Position numbers and translations under genes: made by a program
Source: Camarhynchus parvulus
Lineage: Eukaryota; Chordata; Aves; Passeriformes; Thraupidae
Length of the DNA stretch: 64,000 nucleotides
Assembly (NCBI RefSeq): GCF_901933205.1
Contig: NC_044597.1
Coordinates: forward strand, 434,001 to 498,000
Direction: 5' to 3'
Notes under the pieces: generated by a model
Databases searched by the model: none
What the model was told of the DNA's origin: nothing
Seen by the model: only the letters and a program-made list of their open reading frames with translations
Part shown: piece after piece, positions 12,051 through 22,466 of the stretch
Layout of the letters: every line of letters begins with the position of its first letter
Position numbering within the stretch: the stretch's first letter is position 1

Positions 12051-12726
12051 TGTCTTGGTTTGGAAAGCCAGGAGTCTGCTAAGGAAGGCAGGAGCCTCCC
12101 CTGAAATAGAGAATGTAAACCCTCCCCACTCTTCTGAATTGCTATAAATTTTAAATTAAGGGGCTCTCAGGCAAAAATATGGGAGCAGGAAATAACAGTT
12201 CTTTAATAGGGAAGGGAAAAAAAGATAAAATAAACAATGCAGTACACTAGAACAACACTGACAGAGTCAGAACCCAACCTGACACCCTGTGGGTCAGGGT
12301 GTTAGCAGCAGTCCCATTGGAATTGTGCCTGCAGTCCTCCTGCAGTGTCAGGGGTGGTTCTGTTGGAGCAAGGGGGATCTGTAGAGAAGGATGTATTCTT
12401 CTGAAGGTCCAGTGGAGGAAGAGGCAGCTGCTGTTCCTCTGGGGAATCCAGTGGAGAAGCTGTGCTGGTGTTCCAGCATCTCAGATTATATCTGGGTAGC
12501 AATGCTTGGCTCCTCCCTCTGGGCGGAGCATCTCACAATGGGATGTTATAGTTCTTACCAGTCATGCAGTGACATTCCATAGTCTGTTATCAGCTGATGT
12601 CCCCTCCCCAGGGATGAGTGAATGTGGTCACTCAAAGAGAGAGGTAAGGCAAAACTGCCCACTTGACAAAAGATAATCTGCCATACAGATGGTAATGGAA
12701 AACATCTTGCATTGCAATCTTGAACA
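12051..12726 (-). mobile_element. LTR, family LTR-8, copy 1
   Basis: It starts TGTCTTGGTTTGGAAAGCCA and ends CAATCTTGAACA (TG...CA, about 676 bp). The segment GGGCGGAGCATCTCACAATG matches, in reverse complement, the LTR part at 22141-22466. The sense strand is minus by that comparison. A 4-bp repeat ACAC (12047-12050 and 12727-12730) is the only target-duplication candidate. I see no internal retroviral region on either side. Confidence 0.75.
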
Positions 12727-13062
12727 ACACCAAGCCCTCAGGGAAGGATCTGCAGTGGGACAGAGGGACAGCAGCTGCACTCCCTGCCCTGGGGACACAG
12801 GAGGTGCTGGGACAGACCCACACATGAGAAGGTCATTGGTGCCTCATCCTTCCCAAATGTAATTTTTGCATTCAGCCACGGAGAAGCTCCTCGTGCCCCA
12901 GCAGGGCTCCGAGGGTCATTTCCTGTGAATATCTCGGGCATCTGTGAGCAGGGCTGATGCTAATGCCGAGTGACAGCAGCGTCTCCTAGCCCGGGGCATC
13001 GTCAGCAGGGCCAGGTGCTCCGAGCTGACAGCCAGGCTCCCTGAGCTGTCACTGCCTCTCCT
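12727..13062. other. Unique sequence, no gene recognised
   Basis: About 335 bp of GC-moderate DNA with repeated GAGCTGTC/GAGCTGAC words near its right end, leading into a direct repeat at 13063. Confidence 0.45.
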
Positions 13063-13290
13063 GAGCTGTCCCAGGGAGAACGACAGCAGCAGCCATGCTG
13101 ACATTGTTTAACTTCATAGCATTTATATTGTGCATTTTTCCTGTTTGTTTTGGTCATCAGGAGGAATTTCTTCATGGAAAGGGTGGCCAGGCATTGGAAC
13201 TGCCCAGGGAGGGGAGGAGTCCTCACCCCTGGAGGTGTCCAAGGAGGGCCTGGGAGCTGTCCCAGGGAGAACAGCAGCAGCAGCCGTGCT
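13063..13290. repeat. 37-bp direct repeats flanking a CR1 piece
   Basis: The segments 13063-13099 and 13254-13290 match at 34 of 37 positions (core GAGCTGTCCCAGGGAGAAC, then AGCAGCAGCC). Between them lies a 154-bp piece containing the CR1 fragment and leader also found at 10909. The arrangement could be a long target duplication around a retroposed piece or the product of a tandem duplication. Confidence 0.8.
13098..13250 (+). mobile_element. Truncated CR1 piece with the same unusual leader, copy 2
   Basis: About 144 bp align with 10909-11052: the leader (GACATTGTTTAACTTCATAG onward) and the CR1 segment GAGGAATTTCTTCATGGAAA to GGAGGTGTCCA. It then follows the CR1 pattern for a few more bases (AGGAGGGCCTGG) and stops. 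It lacks the CR1 3' tail, so it is cut at both ends. Confidence 0.8.
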
Positions 13291-13890
13291 CGGGGAGGGA
13301 GGGGGCCCTGGGAGCTGTCAGGGGTGAGAGGGGGGCAGGGGGAGCCTTGTCAGCCCAAACCAGGCTGCAGGGCTGGCTCAGGATGTAAAGTGACCCGCCT
13401 GGAGCCAGGGATGATGGTGAAGGGTTGGGATGCTGCCTGGAAGTGCTGCTGGAGAAACGGTCTTGTCCTGCTCCAGCTGGGATGGGGGTCACGTACTGCA
13501 GGCAGCTCCTGCAGGGCTGAGCTTTGGGATCACTCTGGGAACAGGGCTGAGCTTTGGGATCACTCTGGGAACAGGGCTGGCAGCACACAGGGCTGAGCTG
13601 TGGCTGAGCAGGGAATCAGGGAGTTGATTCCCTAAATCAAGGGAGGTTTCAGTGTCCTTGCTCTGCTGGAGAGAAGCTGCACAGAAGCCAGGAGGGAGCA
13701 GGTCCAGGACAGCTGAGCTGGCTGAGGGATATTCCAGGCTGGGAAACATCATGGGCAGAATATGAACTGTACCCAGCTGTGTACAAGGGGCCATCTCCTG
13801 TCTTTGGAAGGGAACGGGGCAGATGCATCCCCGTGATGGGAGCTGGGGACTTCACATCCTGGCTGGAGAACAGGCCATGTGCTTTGACCC
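13291..13890. other. Unique sequence with a 30-bp tandem duplication
   Basis: About 600 bp without a recognised gene. A 30-bp unit beginning GCTGAGCTTTGGGATCACTC is present twice in tandem (13516-13545 and 13546-13575), and a partial GGGCTGAGCT recurs at about 13590. Confidence 0.6.
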
Positions 13891-14104
13891 CAGAGTGGTT
13901 TGGGCGGGAAGGGACCTCAAAGTCCCCCCAGAGCCACCCCTGCCGTGGCAGGAACACCTTCCACTGTCCCAGGCTGCTCCCAGCCCCAGTGTCCAGCCTG
14001 GCCTTGGACACTGCCAGGGATGCAGGGGCAGCCCCAGCTGCTCTGGGCACCCTGTGCCAGGGCCTGCCCAGCCTCCCTGGGAAGAATTCCTTCCCAATCA
14101 CGGG
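13891..14104 (-). mobile_element. CR1 LINE 3'-end fragment
   Basis: It starts CAGAGTGGTTTGGGCGGGAA and runs through CCACTGTCCCAGGCTGCTCC and GCAGCCCCAGCTGCTCTGGG to GGGAAGAATTCCTTCCCAA. The arrangement is the same as the other minus-strand CR1 tails here. Confidence 0.87.
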
Positions 14105-14699
14105 CTGCTTTCCTTCTGTAGAACATTTCTACAAAAATAAAAGGGCTGGATATGAACCTGAGCTTGTTTCCCTAAGCTTAGGATCATCCTTATAAAGCAC
14201 GGAAGGATGTGAACTTCTCCCAGAGCTGGGATGGTGCCCACAGGGTTCCACAAATGTCCAAAGAGCCGTAAGCAGGATGTGGGGAGGGAGAGACATCTCG
14301 GGTGTGCCCTTTTAATGCAAAGAGAACAGCTGCTCCCTGCTTGTTTCAGTGCCTCTTTTCCCAACACTTGAAACAACAGTGTTTGTATTGAGATATTGAA
14401 TAAGAAATATCTTTAATTTTCCATGGTCCAAGGGGGATTTGGGGTGACAATCTGGGGTCAGTGCTGTGCAGTCAGTGCAGCTCAGGGGAAGAGCTGAGCT
14501 GTCAGAGTGGGGGTCTCGCACAGGGCCCCACTGCAGTCAGCCCTGGTGCATGGACCCCCCCCCTTACTAGGACTCACACAGCAGCAGCATTTGAGGAAGC
14601 ACCTTGACCTCTCTTCCTTTGGTACTCAGAGTTCCTACACCCAGCACAGAGGTAAAATAGCCTGGGGAAGTGCAAAGACCCAGGAATAAAACAGGAGAG
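14105..14699. other. Unique sequence, no gene recognised
   Basis: About 600 bp. A run of C lies near 14556-14564. No repeat family is recognised. Confidence 0.45.
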
Positions 14700-15462
14700 T
14701 GTTATATTTGCCCAATTATCTCATCATTTTAAAAAACCAAACAATATTAAAGGTAGCAGCAATTTTAATTGAATAGCTTATATATAAAATCGGATACACT
14801 TGAAATATTGACAATATAATTTGATTAAAATAAGGGATAATTTGGTTCAGATAACAGCGCATAAGCAAAAGATAAACTGCAGGGTACGGAGTGCAGGGCT
14901 CTGGACCCCGGCCACCTCACGTACGAGCTTGCCAAGGGAAGACTCCCCCCTTATAAGCCAGGTGTCAATGCCATCTCCTCCCATTTTCGATTCATCACAC
15001 TCCTACCTCCGCCCTCATCACCACCTGTACCGTGCATGCTCCACCACTCGTTTTGGTGGTGGCACCAGTCTTTGGGGGTCGTTTTTAATGAAGGTCGCTC
15101 CTCTTCCTTGATGTCCTTCAACTCACCCTTGGGTTACACATGCACACCAAGCGAGTATAATGTAAGCCAAGACTAACATAATATTATATTTAAGCATCAA
15201 AGCAATAAATCTCTTATAACTGGCATTTTCCTGGGACCCAACCAGATTTTCCCTTCTTTCTGTTAATTTTTAGCAACTGTTATCTCTTGCTTTTTCCTGC
15301 CTTAAACATCTGCAGGAAACGGGGGGGGGTAGAACCCCTCCTCTCCCTTTCTTCCCTGGCATTGCACCTATTAACTGTTTTATTATTTCCAAATATTATT
15401 TACTGTATCAATATTGATTACTGTTTCAATTTTGTCAGCATGAATCATACCTATTTACCACA
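14700..15462. mobile_element. LTR, family LTR-6, copy 1
   Basis: An AT-rich element starts TGTTATATTTGCCC and ends near ATTTACCACA. It shares with 43962-44696 the blocks TAGCAGCAATTTTA, GCATAAGCAAAA, a GCATGCTCCAC segment and the end block GTYAGCATGAATCATA. A 4-bp repeat AGAG (14696-14699 and 15463-15466) is the best target-duplication candidate. Orientation is undecided. It includes a run of G near 15321. Confidence 0.7.
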
Positions 15463-16479
15463 AGAGTGTGAAGCTCTGAGCTGGAAGCTCTGCAGAAGTC
15501 CAGGGAAATCTGCTGGGATCAGTTTTCACGTTTTTTAGATAGCTGGGCGTTTTCTATTTGGCTTGAGAGAGCCACCTCTTTTGTGTTCCTGTTCAGAGGG
15601 AGCACTGGGCTCCTTGGGAATTGCTCAGTTCCTGGTTTAATGCAAAATTTTAAATAAGGTCTAAAAGAGCTGCCAAGACCTGAGTGAGACAGGCGCCCTC
15701 CCCCACCTCCCCGGAGTGAGGTCCAACATCCCACCTTGAACCAAAGAGCAGGAAAGCTCTTGTGGGCCCAGCAATGGCCCGAGGTGTCTGGGGAATTCAT
15801 CTGTACTGGGAATATTGACACTTTAACCTCAGATTTACCTGTCTCACTGAAAGCTGGGCTGGAACTGGTTAATTAGCCCTTGGCTAAATGCTTTGAGATT
15901 CTCAGATGAAAGGCAGCCTGGAGGTCCAAAGGATGTAGAGCGTTTATTACCAGCTGAGAGAGACATGAAGAGCTGCAGAGTGTTGAAAGGAGTCCTGCCA
16001 ATTAATTTACACTTAAACAGAAGTGTTGGGGTTGTTTTGCTGAAAGTTTTGTTTTTCAGAAAATTGAAAAATAAGAAGTCAAACCAAGATCAAAAAGAAA
16101 AAGGAAAGGGTCGAGACTCGTTGGATAATGTGATGCCTTTGCAGGTTCAGTTTTGCTGATGAAAGCTTTAACACTTGAAAACTCTGTGATTCTCTGATTC
16201 TCAGCAATAATGCACAGGAAATATGTAAAGGCTCATTTATTGCTGTGAAAAGCAGGTAAAATAAAGCTGCTAAGAAAATGAGGATGCTGTGGTGAACCAG
16301 TCTGTCCACAAGGAAGGAAAAATGGTTTGGCTGCTTTCTCCACTGAGCTGAAGTACAAGACAGAGCCAGAGCACCTAACCCAGGAATAAATCACTGGTGT
16401 GTGTTAATGAGGTGCTAATTGAAGGTGGGGAAGGAGGAGGGAAGGGCAGAGCAGCGGCAGGATCTGCCCTACAGAGCTG
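15463..16479. other. Unique sequence, no gene recognised
   Basis: About 1 kb. Purine-rich AAAAAG runs occur near 16063-16110. No repeat family or coding signal is recognised. Confidence 0.45.
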
Positions 16480-16822
16480 GGCCCAGCACAGGAGGGACCT
16501 GGAGCTGCTGCAGAGCCCAGGGAGGCTCCAGGATGATCCCAGGGATGGAGTAGCTCTGCTGGGGCCAGGCTGGGAGAGCTGGGATTGTTCGGCTGGAGAG
16601 GAGACCAGAGGTGACCCCATTGTGGCCTTGCAGGGCCTGAGGGAGCCCCAGGAAACCTGGAGAGAGAGGATTTCCATGGGATAGAGGGACAGGGCATGGC
16701 TGAGGGCAGGAATGGATGGGATATTGGGAATTAGGAATTGTTCCCTGTGATTGTGATGCCCTGGCATAGGGTGCCAGAGGAGCTGGGGCTGCCTCTGGGT
16801 CCTTGGCAGTGTCCAAGGCCAC
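16480..16822 (+). mobile_element. CR1 LINE fragment, upstream part of the 3' region
   Basis: It aligns with the longer CR1 copy at 35450-36033: GACCTGGAGCTGCTG, CTGGAGAGGAGACCAGAGGTG-like sequence, GGGATATTGGGAATT and GTGCCAGAGGAGCTGGGGCTG. It stops at GTGTCCAAGGCC, so the last 150 bp of a normal CR1 end are missing. The 272-codon minus frame across it is antisense. Confidence 0.75.
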
Positions 16823-17679
16823 CTCTCCTGAATAAGAGGTGAATTTATCACCTCCTTTTGAATTCAGAAAGAAGTTCAAGTTAAACCCCTTGGTTCCAGA
16901 GAGCTGCTGCTGGCAGAGCTGGTGAGGGACGTGGATCTGCTGTGGAAGTTCCACCATCAGCTCCTCATTGCAGGATCGTGTTTGTGGTTTTCTGTAACAC
17001 GACAGCTGTGGTACCCTACAAAGGGGCTGGAGGGGACTCTTCCCCTCTTCCAGCAGCTCCTGGGCACCAGTTCTGGGAGCAGCAGAAGTGCCTTGCCTAG
17101 TCCAGAGCCTCAGGAGAAACCCCTGGGTGCCTCCAGGGCAGTGCAGGGAGGGCAGAGGGTGTGGTGGACACAGGGGGCAAAAAAAAAAATTGATGAGAGT
17201 GACCCTGAGTGGTCCAGGTGGAGATCGAGGGGTCTGTGAGCACCCGAACACCATGATTTGGACTCTGCAATTAAAAATACAGACCAAACTTGGGGTAATT
17301 ATCCAGAGCTCTGCTGGCAGTCCTCACCAAGGTCCAGAGAGACAAGGAACCAATCTCTGCTCAGATCAAAGCCCCTCTTTTGGAAATACAGGAGTTGAGT
17401 CATTCCTTGCTCTCCACAGAGATCACAGAGCTCTTGTTTGCCATTCCTGCAGTGCAAAGTCCAGAAAATCTACAAGCAGAATAAAATTATGTGTGTGGGG
17501 AGAGGAGGGAAGAAATGTAAATTTGAGTTTTGATGATTTATCGTGGAAAACAAAAAACAAAATCTCATCTGAAAACTCTGGATAATGAGACCTGTTGATT
17601 CCACCCAGACTGTGCCTTTCTTGGGATGCTTTTAAGAAAGTGAATGATATTTGTCAGTAAATATCCACTCCAGCAATAT
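16823..17679. other. Unique sequence, no gene recognised
   Basis: About 850 bp with a run of about ten A at 17180-17189. No repeat family is recognised. Confidence 0.45.
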
Positions 17680-17686
17680 GGGGGAA

Positions 17687-18088
17687 TGTTGAGTTTGTGA
17701 AGGTCCCCAGGACGAGGTGAGAGATGAGAATCTGACTCCATGTTCTCAGAAGGCTGATATATTGTATTGTATTGTATTGTATTGTATTGTATTGTATTGT
17801 CTTGTATGGATGCAGACAGAAGGCTTAACAAGAATGATTACTAAACACTCATGACTGACTCCTCGGGGTCTGACACAGCTGTCTGTGATTGGTCATTAAT
17901 TAAAAACAATTCACATGAAACCAATCAAACATTGATGAGTTGGCAAACTATCTCCAGACCACATTCCAAAGCAGCAAACACAGGAGAAGCAATCAAATAA
18001 TTATTGTTTTCATTCTTTTCTGAGGCTTCTCAGCTTCCCAGGAGAAAAATCCTGGCGAAGGGATTTTTCAGAAAATGTGACAGTGACA
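17687..18088 (-). mobile_element. Solo LTR, family LTR-2, copy 1
   Basis: It starts TGTTGAGTTTGTGAAGGTCC and ends GAAAATGTGACAGTGACA on +, which is the reverse complement of the LTRs at 25286, 52535 and 58756. It is flanked by GGGGGAA on both sides (17680-17686 and 18089-18095), a 6-7 bp target duplication. It has CCAAT boxes near 17890-17930. The usual AATAAA region is replaced by a pentanucleotide array. Confidence 0.87.
17758..17802. repeat. Microsatellite (ATTGT)n inside LTR-2 copy 1
   Basis: About nine pentamers lie at the position where other LTR-2 copies have AT-rich 5-bp words just before their polyadenylation signal. The array appears to have overwritten that signal. Confidence 0.95.
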
Positions 18089-18107
18089 GGGGGAATATGG
18101 CTTTTTC

Positions 18108-18222
18108 ATGCAATCCCAGAGTGGTTTGGGTTGGAAAAGACTTTAAAGCTTTTCCAGTTACACCCCCTGGTCTGCAGGGACACCTTTCACCAGCCTGGGG
18201 TGCTCAGAGCCCCTTCCCAAGG
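18108..18222 (-). mobile_element. CR1 LINE 3'-end fragment, diverged
   Basis: CAATCCCAGAGTGGTTTGGG and TTGGAAAAGACTTTAAAGC, then GGGACACCTTTCACCAGCCT, follow the minus-strand CR1 order with more changes than most copies here. It begins 20 bp after the LTR at 17687-18088, so that LTR landed beside it. Confidence 0.75.
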
Positions 18223-19527
18223 TTTTGTATCCTCTGGTCCCTTCTAAAGCTGAGTGAGTGGCTCATGGATGTTCTCAAAGAGCCTTTGGTGTATTTTGGG
18301 CCAGGAAAAGGAGATGGTCCCAAGGCAGTCATTTCTCATGGATTTTTATTTCTTTTTTTCTGATTGACCCTGGCCTCAGTAAATCCTTTATTTCTAAGAA
18401 AACCACAGGGTATAAAAGAAGGGTTTGTTGTTTCTTTATGCATTAACTTAACTTTGGTGGATTTTTCAGGACAGGTTTAACCTTTGCCTGTTGCTGGTAC
18501 AACTGGAACATGTGAAGAGCTGAAAGGATGGGCTGGGAGCATGGGGAAGGCTGGAAAATAGGCAGGGATAACTTAAGATAAAGCAGCAAACAGATGGGGG
18601 GAAGAGTTTTAAAATAAGCAATGCAGAGCCCATCCCATTGCCCAGAACCATCCCAGGGAAGTGTCCTGTGTGCCCTGGGACTCAGAGGGGCAGAAAACCT
18701 TGTCTGAAAACTCTCCGAGTCCTTTTACACTGAATTCAGATGTTCAGACTTTCACCTCAGTTGACAATCCCAGCACAGGGCTCTCCTGTGATGATGGAAT
18801 TCTGCTCTGAGGGATCCCTGCCCCAGCTCCCTTGTGCCCAGGGAAAGATCTGAGTTACAATTCTGCTCCCAGGAACTTCTCCCTGAACCACCTCTCTCCT
18901 CTGTAGGGCAGCTCCTAGAGCTGGGATACAGCTGATGTGATGGTCAGTGACATTTTCCACCTGGTTTCACAGGAAAATCTGCAAAGTATCTACACATCAG
19001 CTCTGACCTGAAGTCTGATAGTGATCAGTCCTTGAAAAAATGAAAATAAAATGTCCTTGCTCTGAGGCTTTTTTGTAAACCAGGAAGTCAGGGAAGGCAG
19101 AACACGTCTGTCTCTGTAGGAGCCAAGTGCTGCTCCCAAAGAGATTTGAGTTGAGACAGGATGGATGCAGGGAATGGCAGCTTTGCTGGCACTGTGGGAG
19201 GAATCAGGGCCCATAGGGCCAGGGCCTAATTCTGATCTGTATTTTAGACAGTCTCTGATGCTCTTGGTGCAACTCCTGTGTCAGGTGTGGATTTCAAAGC
19301 AGAGGGGCTCCCACTGGAGCAGTGTTTTGGCTTTGGACAGCTCAGCACAGTTCTGTGGGCTGGCCTTAGTCAGATACAATATCTAAACAAATAATGAGCA
19401 ATATCTAAACAAATAATGAGCAATATCTAAACGAATAATGAGCAATATCTGCTCTCCTCTCCCTCGGCTGTCTGGCAGGGTTCAGCTGCAGGTACAGCTC
19501 ATTTGCCAATAATGCCACAAGCCCCAG
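18223..19527. other. Unique sequence with a 22-bp triplication
   Basis: About 1.3 kb without a recognised gene. At 19378-19445 the 22-bp unit AATATCTAAACAAATAATGAGC occurs three times in tandem plus a partial copy, with one A-to-G change in the third unit. Confidence 0.6.
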
Positions 19528-19536
19528 TGTCCCCTG

Positions 19537-20480
19537 TGTGGGAATCCTTATAATCCGAGGGTTTGGGGAAAGCTCCAAAGGCAGGCCTCAGAGACAGCAG
19601 AACTGTGATTGCAGCCAAGCGGTAGCCATGAGATTGGTCAGCAGAAAAATTATGTAAGGAGTAGAAAAGCAAGGACAAATAGAACAATGGTCTGTGTATT
19701 AATACTGGTCTAGAATACCTCCTTAAGCTGCAGAAAAGTTTATCTAGCAAGATGTTAGGAAGTTCTAAGCTTAATAATGGAGCTCTGTGTTGTGACGGTG
19801 TTCACAGGGGTTCTTGGATTGAGGGAAGAGATGAGGATCTGACTCCATGTTTCAGAAGGTTTGATTTATTATTTTATGATATATATTATATTAAAACTAT
19901 ACTAAAAGAGTAGAAGAAAAGGTTTCATCAGAAGGCTAGCTAAGAATAGAATAGCAAAGAATGATTACAAAGGTTTGTGGCTCGGCTCTCTGTCCAAGCC
20001 AGCTGGGCTTTGATTGGCCATTAATTACAAACATCCAACATGGGCCAATCAAAGATCTACCTGTTGCATTCCACAGCAGCAGATAATCATTGTTTACATT
20101 TTGTTCCTGAGGCCTCTCAGCTTCTCAGGAGGAAAAGTCCCAAGGAAAGGATTTTTCATAAAACATGTCTGCGACACTCTGCATTGTGTTTTAAGGCTCA
20201 CAAGCAGGTATTGTATTTGAAATAAGCAAGCATTGTTTTAACCACAGGTACATGTGCTTATAGTCCTTGGATAGAACTACTGTCAATGTGCTTTTGCTTT
20301 GTGAGATTGGTCAAAAAACGTTTAAAGTAAGTTGTAACATTAAGTTCTTTGTCTGCTGCTGGGGATGTGAGCTGCTGGCGTCTTCCCATTGTCATAACCA
20401 TGTAATGAGACTGATGCTGGAAAATAAAACAGCTTGAGATGCCGTCCCCAGCAGTCCCAGCCCATTTGTGATTTGTACAG
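19537..20480 (+). mobile_element. LTR (outer), interrupted by a younger LTR
   Basis: The left part (TGTGGGAATCCTTATAATCC to AATAATGGAGCTCTG) and right part (CATTGTGTTTTAAGGC to about TTTGTGATTTGTACA) read as one LTR-like unit once the LTR at 19788-20176 is removed. The right part has GGAAAATAAAACAGC, a polyadenylation signal, about 45 bp before the likely end. No clean target duplication was found, so the outer ends are approximate. The uninterrupted length would be about 550 bp. Confidence 0.6.
19788..20176 (-). mobile_element. Solo LTR, LTR-2 related, nested in the LTR at 19537-20480
   Basis: A 389-bp element starts TGTTGTGACGGTGTTCACAG and ends CATGTCTGCGACA. It shares with LTR-2 the blocks GATGAGGATCTGACTCCATG, TGATTGGCCATTAATTA and CTTCTCAGGAGGAAAA, but its outer 30 bp differ, so it is a sister family. 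A 5-bp repeat CTCTG (19783-19787 and 20177-20181) flanks it. Confidence 0.85.
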
Positions 20481-20653
20481 AGACCCCAGCTGGGGATAGC
20501 CCTGCAATACTTCCAGGGACTGGTTTCAGGGATCACCTTCAGCACTTCAACAAATGCTCCTGCTTTACATTGAGGGAAACAAAGACAGGGTAGGACTTGC
20601 TAAGTGTGGCTGGAATTGTGATGTTCTTCAATGGAATGACAAGTGTTTAGAGT

Positions 20654-20812
20654 GAATCATGGAATCCCATTGGTTGGGTTGGAAGGGACCTTAAAGATCA
20701 TCTCATTTCATCCCCCTGCCATGGCAGGGACACCTTCCACTAGACCAGGATGCTCCAAGCTCCATCCAACCTGACCTTGGACACTTCCAGGGGGAAGCCA
20801 CAACCTCATCCC
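20654..20812 (-). mobile_element. CR1 LINE 3'-end fragment
   Basis: GAATCATGGAATCCCATTGG, GGTTGGAAGGGACCTTAAAG, then CCATGGCAGGGACACCTTCC and GACCTTGGACACTTCCAGG follow the minus-strand CR1 order. Confidence 0.87.
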
Positions 20813-21311
20813 AACCTTTAAGTTCAAATGCCTCTTATACTCCACCACTCTCTTACTTTTTTGAGCACTCCTACACATAAAGGATGCAAGGCTGCTCCAC
20901 CTGTGTCCTTCCCTGAACCTTGCCAGTCTATTTTAGACCCAGATTAAGTTGTGGGCCCTCTGAGGCAGAAAATAAAGCACCTGCCATGGCTGCAGAGCTC
21001 CCATCAGCTCTGGCAATAATTTTAATCATGAGTATCTTTGTAATTTGCCAACTCTTCTGCAGAAATACCACAGAGTCCTTGTGGGGGATGTGTGTGCACC
21101 AGGGTCCCAGAGGCCATCTGAGGCCCTCAGACAGTTTCATGTACTCAGTAATTTTATACACTCAGCCAACTTTATACACCCAGCCAATTTTCCAGAGTTT
21201 CCCCTTAGTTTTAGGAAGAGCCCACTCAGGCAGGTAATGCCTGTCCCTCTCCTGCACGCAAGCTTGGCTCTGTGTCCTAGGTTACAATATAAAAATGTAT
21301 TCTACTCCCAC
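20813..21311. other. Unique sequence, no gene recognised
   Basis: About 500 bp. A short near-repeat TTTATACACYCAGCCAA occurs twice at 21157-21188. Nothing else is recognised. Confidence 0.45.
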
Positions 21312-22466
21312 TGTCCTGGTTTAGGGCAAATTTGGGAGAAAACCTCCAAAGGGGGCCCCTCCAGAAAGCAAACCCACACGGCTCCTCCCCCCAACCGGGT
21401 TGGGAAGGATTCCTTGGAGAGAAGTGGAAAGAACCTGTTTATTTAACAGGCACAGCACCCCCCAGCACTCAAAATGAACAATACCAGATGGCACCACTCT
21501 GTCACCGCTCTGAAAAAGATGACAAATTCAGAAAGTCTCTCTCTGGGGGTGGTCGCTCTGTTATCAGTCCCTCTGGCGCTGGGGCAGCTGCTGCAGCCAC
21601 AAGGTGCAAACTCTCGGTGTTCCCAGGTCCCAGTCCAGAGCAGGTTCAAGTTGGTCCAAAAAAGGGAAAGGAGAAACAGTCCGGGGAAAATTTGGACTGC
21701 TTAGCTAAACTAACTAATGAGTAGAAGCAAAAAGCAAGAGCAAAGCAGGAGCAAAGCAGAAGCAAGAGCAAAGTGAAAAGCAAAGCAAAAGCAGCACCAT
21801 GTACTGCCCCATCTGTGTGTCCTGCCAGCCGTGGGGGAGTGGCTGATAGCAAAACCAAAACAAAACATTCGCTCTTCAGAGCCAGTCTTGAAGGCACAGA
21901 ACATGATATCTAGCATAAACAGAACACATGAATGGGGATACAAGCACCATAATGTCACCCTAGGACACCCATCCTCAAGAGCTGCTGAAACCAGGAGGGG
22001 CATCCTGTTTTCCTTATCTCCTGTTAACGGGCCCATCAATGTCTTGCCACATGACTCAGAGATAACTCCCTCTGGGAACCATTTCTGATCAATGGGTAAT
22101 CAAGGACCCACTGCCTGACTCAGAACGATTTCAGGCCATTGTGAGATGCTCTGCCCAGGGCAGAGGAGCTAAGCATCCCCACCTGGATATAATCTGGGTT
22201 TTGGGACACCACAAGCAGTCTTTCCACTGCATTCCCAGAGGACAAGAGCTACCAGATGGTTTCTACAGGATCACCACTTCAACAAGACCATTTCATCCGG
22301 ACTGCTGCCACCACCCTAACTAGCAGGGTGTCAGGCTGTATTCTGACTCTGTTGGTGGTTTTTTTCTTTTGTATTATTGTATGTGTTTGGCTTTTTTCCC
22401 CCTTTTCCTAATAAATTGTATTTCTGACTTGGAGTCTCTCACTGGTTTTGCTTTCAAACCAGAACA
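21312..22466. mobile_element. Composite of two oppositely oriented LTRs
   Basis: The left end TGTCCTGGTTTAGGGC reads as the reverse complement of an LTR 3' end. It has a reverse polyadenylation signal (TTTATTT near 21438) and a purine tract built from AGCAAA/GAAGCA words (21720-21800). The right end is a + strand LTR-8 type 3' end (CCTAATAAATTGTATTTCTG, then CTTTCAAACCAGAACA at 22466). The two outer ends form an inverted repeat (TGTYCTGGTTT / AAACCAGRACA). The switch lies between about 22010 and 22090. The 6-bp flanks (TCCCAC, CTCTGC) do not match, so it is not one simple insertion. Confidence 0.65.

Noticed and set aside
16469..17287. 272-codon minus-strand frame
   Set aside because: It is largely antisense to a CR1 fragment (16480-16822) and has no recognisable domain.
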